Part shown: one piece after another, positions 62,050 through 64,000 of the stretch
Layout of the letters: each line of letters begins with the position of its first letter
How positions within the stretch are numbered: the stretch's first letter is position 1
Source: Pagrus major
Taxonomy: Eukaryota > Chordata > Actinopteri > Spariformes > Sparidae
Assembly: GCF_040436345.1 (NCBI RefSeq)
Contig: NC_133230.1
Coordinates: forward strand, 3,803,297-3,867,296
DNA: 64,000 bases
Reading direction: 5' to 3'
The notes under the pieces: generated by a model
The model's database searches: none
Told to the model about the DNA's origin: nothing
Seen by the model: the letters and a program-made list of their open reading frames with translations, nothing else
Made by a program: the position numbers and the translations under genes

Positions 62050-62329
62050 TTAATCTGTACTGTATCTATAAACAAGTGTCTTAGCTAGTAAATACTTTAG
62101 TCTGCTTAATGTAGCTGTGGCACTATTAGCTTTTACAGAGGCTAACTTCAAAACATCTTTGAATCATGTGGTGACATATATCAGAGTTAGTAGTATTAAT
62201 GCATCATGTGATATAATCATTAGAGAGCATTTTTATCAAATGTAAAGCAGACGTTATAGAATAGAATAGCAATAGAAACAGACACAAGGTTAGTGTTCCC
62301 AACTGAAAAATTAGGAGAAGTGCTTGGAT

Positions 62330-62860
62330 TTGTCTCTTTTTTAGGTTGTTGTTTCAGTGTGTGACTTCCTGTCTGCGTTGTGCTCAATTTGGCTGAATTG
62401 ATGCGCCGTGCTCCGGCATCCGGCAGAAATAGAAGCCTTGTATATCTCCTACGGAAGGGTCCGGACTACCAGAGCTGCAACGGAGTAGATACGCAACGCA
62501 GCGCAGCCGGTGGAAGTAAACACATAGACTACAGTGAAACCTATAAGCTCCGCTGCCGTGGCGGATCAGACACGGACTGGACACGGACCTAGTCGAATTT
62601 AGGGGTAAGAAAAGACGAAATGATGAGCAAGAGGCAAGAGACAAGTAAATCTCAGACAGCTTCGCTAAATAAAAGGCTGCCGCTGAGCTGGACTGTTACT
62701 AAATATGAAACCCTTGTGCTAACTCCGCATTTACATTACATCAGACAAATTGTTAAAGAAACCTGGGATTTGTTATTTACGACAGATGTGTTGCAACGAG
62801 AAACAGTAAGGGGCGCTAAGTTGCACAAAATACAAATTACCACATAATGTTGCTTTAATA
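62330..62860. repeat. Possible dispersed-repeat copy
   Basis: The GC-rich part (ctccggcatccggcagaaat, ctacggaagggtccggacta) and the right edge (ttaccacataatgttgcttt) resemble parts of a teleost non-autonomous element. The two open frames inside are not recognised proteins. Called from memory only. Confidence 0.35.
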
Positions 62861-62929
62861 ATGTGTTTAGTTATAACTCAGCTGAATTTGAAGTAACAAA
62901 GAGTTGGTGCTACTAGCTAGAGCACACAT

Positions 62930-63165
62930 GTAAACCCAGAGGTGCTCTGAGGTCGTGTTCAAAGACTGTCAAAGAGAAGGAGGTAAGTATTCAGACTGTG
63001 ACTTGTGCATGAAACCGCTATCGGAAGAGGAATCATTCGCTCAGTTAACCTACAATAACAATCAGTTATTATAAACAGATTGTGTGTTTACAGATGTCCC
63101 ATTTGTTAAATTGACGACTAATATCCGAATGGATGTCAGAGTACAAATTTGCATGTAAACAAACT
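62930..63165. repeat. Possible diverged TIR-element remnant
   Basis: ACATGTAAACCC near the left and GCATGTAAAC near the right, together with aaccgctatcggaagaggaa wording, recall a fish element. The ends are in direct and not inverted order, so the call is weak. Confidence 0.25.
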
Positions 63166-64000
63166 AACAAGAGCGGGAGAGCCAGACAGAGCAGACAGCA
63201 CGTCTGTCAGCAGCCTGATGAAAATAATAAGTCATCTACCTCTTCAGGTTCATAAACAACTTCCCATTATTAAAGACGGCTGTGATTCACTGAGGACTGC
63301 GGTCTACAGCTCAGCTCAGCCAAGTGTTTCATGCATGCGTTCTGCTGAAAAGTTTTGTGTGGCATAGTTTCCAGCATCGTGGGCCAAACATCTGTCATTT
63401 CATCTTACACTTCCTAATGAACTTTTAGGCCATGTCTCTTTCATCATCCGGTGGTTGTGCCTCGCCCTGGACACTGCTGGCTCAATACTGGGCATGGATC
63501 CTACTTTTAAGCCATAACTATGCTTCATGTGATCATCGTGTTACATAATGTCGCAGACCGTCATTCAGGGAGACGTGTGGCTTAGGTTTCTTCTTTGATG
63601 CACTCTGCTACTCTATGCAAATATGGGATACTACCACTGGGGAGCGAGGGGCATTAAAACATTTCCAGATTTTACACATAGTGGCTTCACAGGGGAATTC
63701 CAGTATTTTTAAACCTGGGCCCTATAATTACATGGTTCGGCGTGCAAATGACTCATACTTAACAAAAGTTTTGGTATCCGTCCAGTAGATTGCCAAGCTG
63801 GCAGCGGTGATGCAGCTGTAATGGTTGCAACATAATCCTTTGAGACAACTCTGACCAGCGAAGTTGCGTTCACTAAAAGTGCCTGTTTTTGCCACTGAGG
63901 TTGTTATTCTAAGTATCTGAGATCATTATGGAAAGGATTTGTTAAATAATGAGATCCTTTTTGCAACCAGAGTCGCAAGTCTTGTTCAAGGACAAGTCTC
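63166..64000. other. Intergenic DNA, no gene seen
   Basis: Unique-looking sequence to the window edge. No feature was supported. Confidence 0.45.

Noticed and set aside
1-64000. Search for CRISPR arrays, bacterial operons, rRNA, and LTR or virus-derived elements
   Set aside because: None was seen. The DNA is vertebrate, and no paired long terminal repeats, capsid or polymerase signatures were recognised.

Overview
The window looks like nuclear DNA from a ray-finned (teleost, probably percomorph) fish. It is intron-bearing and AT-rich, full of CA/GT microsatellites, tRNA-derived SINE debris and short terminal-inverted-repeat elements of fish type. It carries vertebrate genes with GT-AG introns and poly(A) signals. 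I can support two protein-coding genes and one tRNA gene array; the rest is intergenic DNA with repeats and some candidate regulatory blocks.

Layout. 1-21.9 kb: no recognisable gene; purine-rich tracts, microsatellites, a small TIR element (7.9-8.2 kb), SINE debris and CNE-like unique DNA (notably 14.04-14.58 kb). 22.06-23.11 kb (+): a four-exon PLAAT/HRASLS-family phospholipase-acyltransferase gene (170 aa) with a TATA-like box and an ISRE-like motif just upstream. 23.5-38.2 kb: intergenic, with a gtgaggac-type repeat, a 55-bp minisatellite, a decayed Tc1/mariner fragment, a TIR element, and a tight homeodomain-motif cluster at 37.1 kb. 38.43-40.70 kb (+): a two-exon forkhead gene of the FoxI class (402 aa, most likely foxi1) with a 3'UTR to about 41.8 kb. 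41.8-55.2 kb: intergenic, with CNE-like blocks (44.6-45.3, 47.15-47.5, 49.8-50.2 kb) and dispersed repeats. 55.5-57.2 kb (-): a tandem array of tRNA-Thr(CGT) genes, four that look intact and three decayed. 57.2-64 kb: intergenic, with a second copy of the TIR element at 61.9 kb.

How the parts relate. The two protein genes do not look functionally linked. The PLAAT gene encodes a small membrane-anchored lipid enzyme with a promoter compatible with interferon control. The FoxI gene encodes a developmental transcription factor (placode, pharyngeal or ionocyte roles are known for the family) and sits between long gene-poor flanks, as is usual for such genes; those flanks hold the candidate enhancers. 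The tRNA array grew by duplication of a roughly 330-400 bp unit, with copies in different stages of decay.

Limits. CNE-like and repeat-family calls rest on motif content and memory of teleost repeats, with no alignment. No virus-derived or LTR element was recognised.
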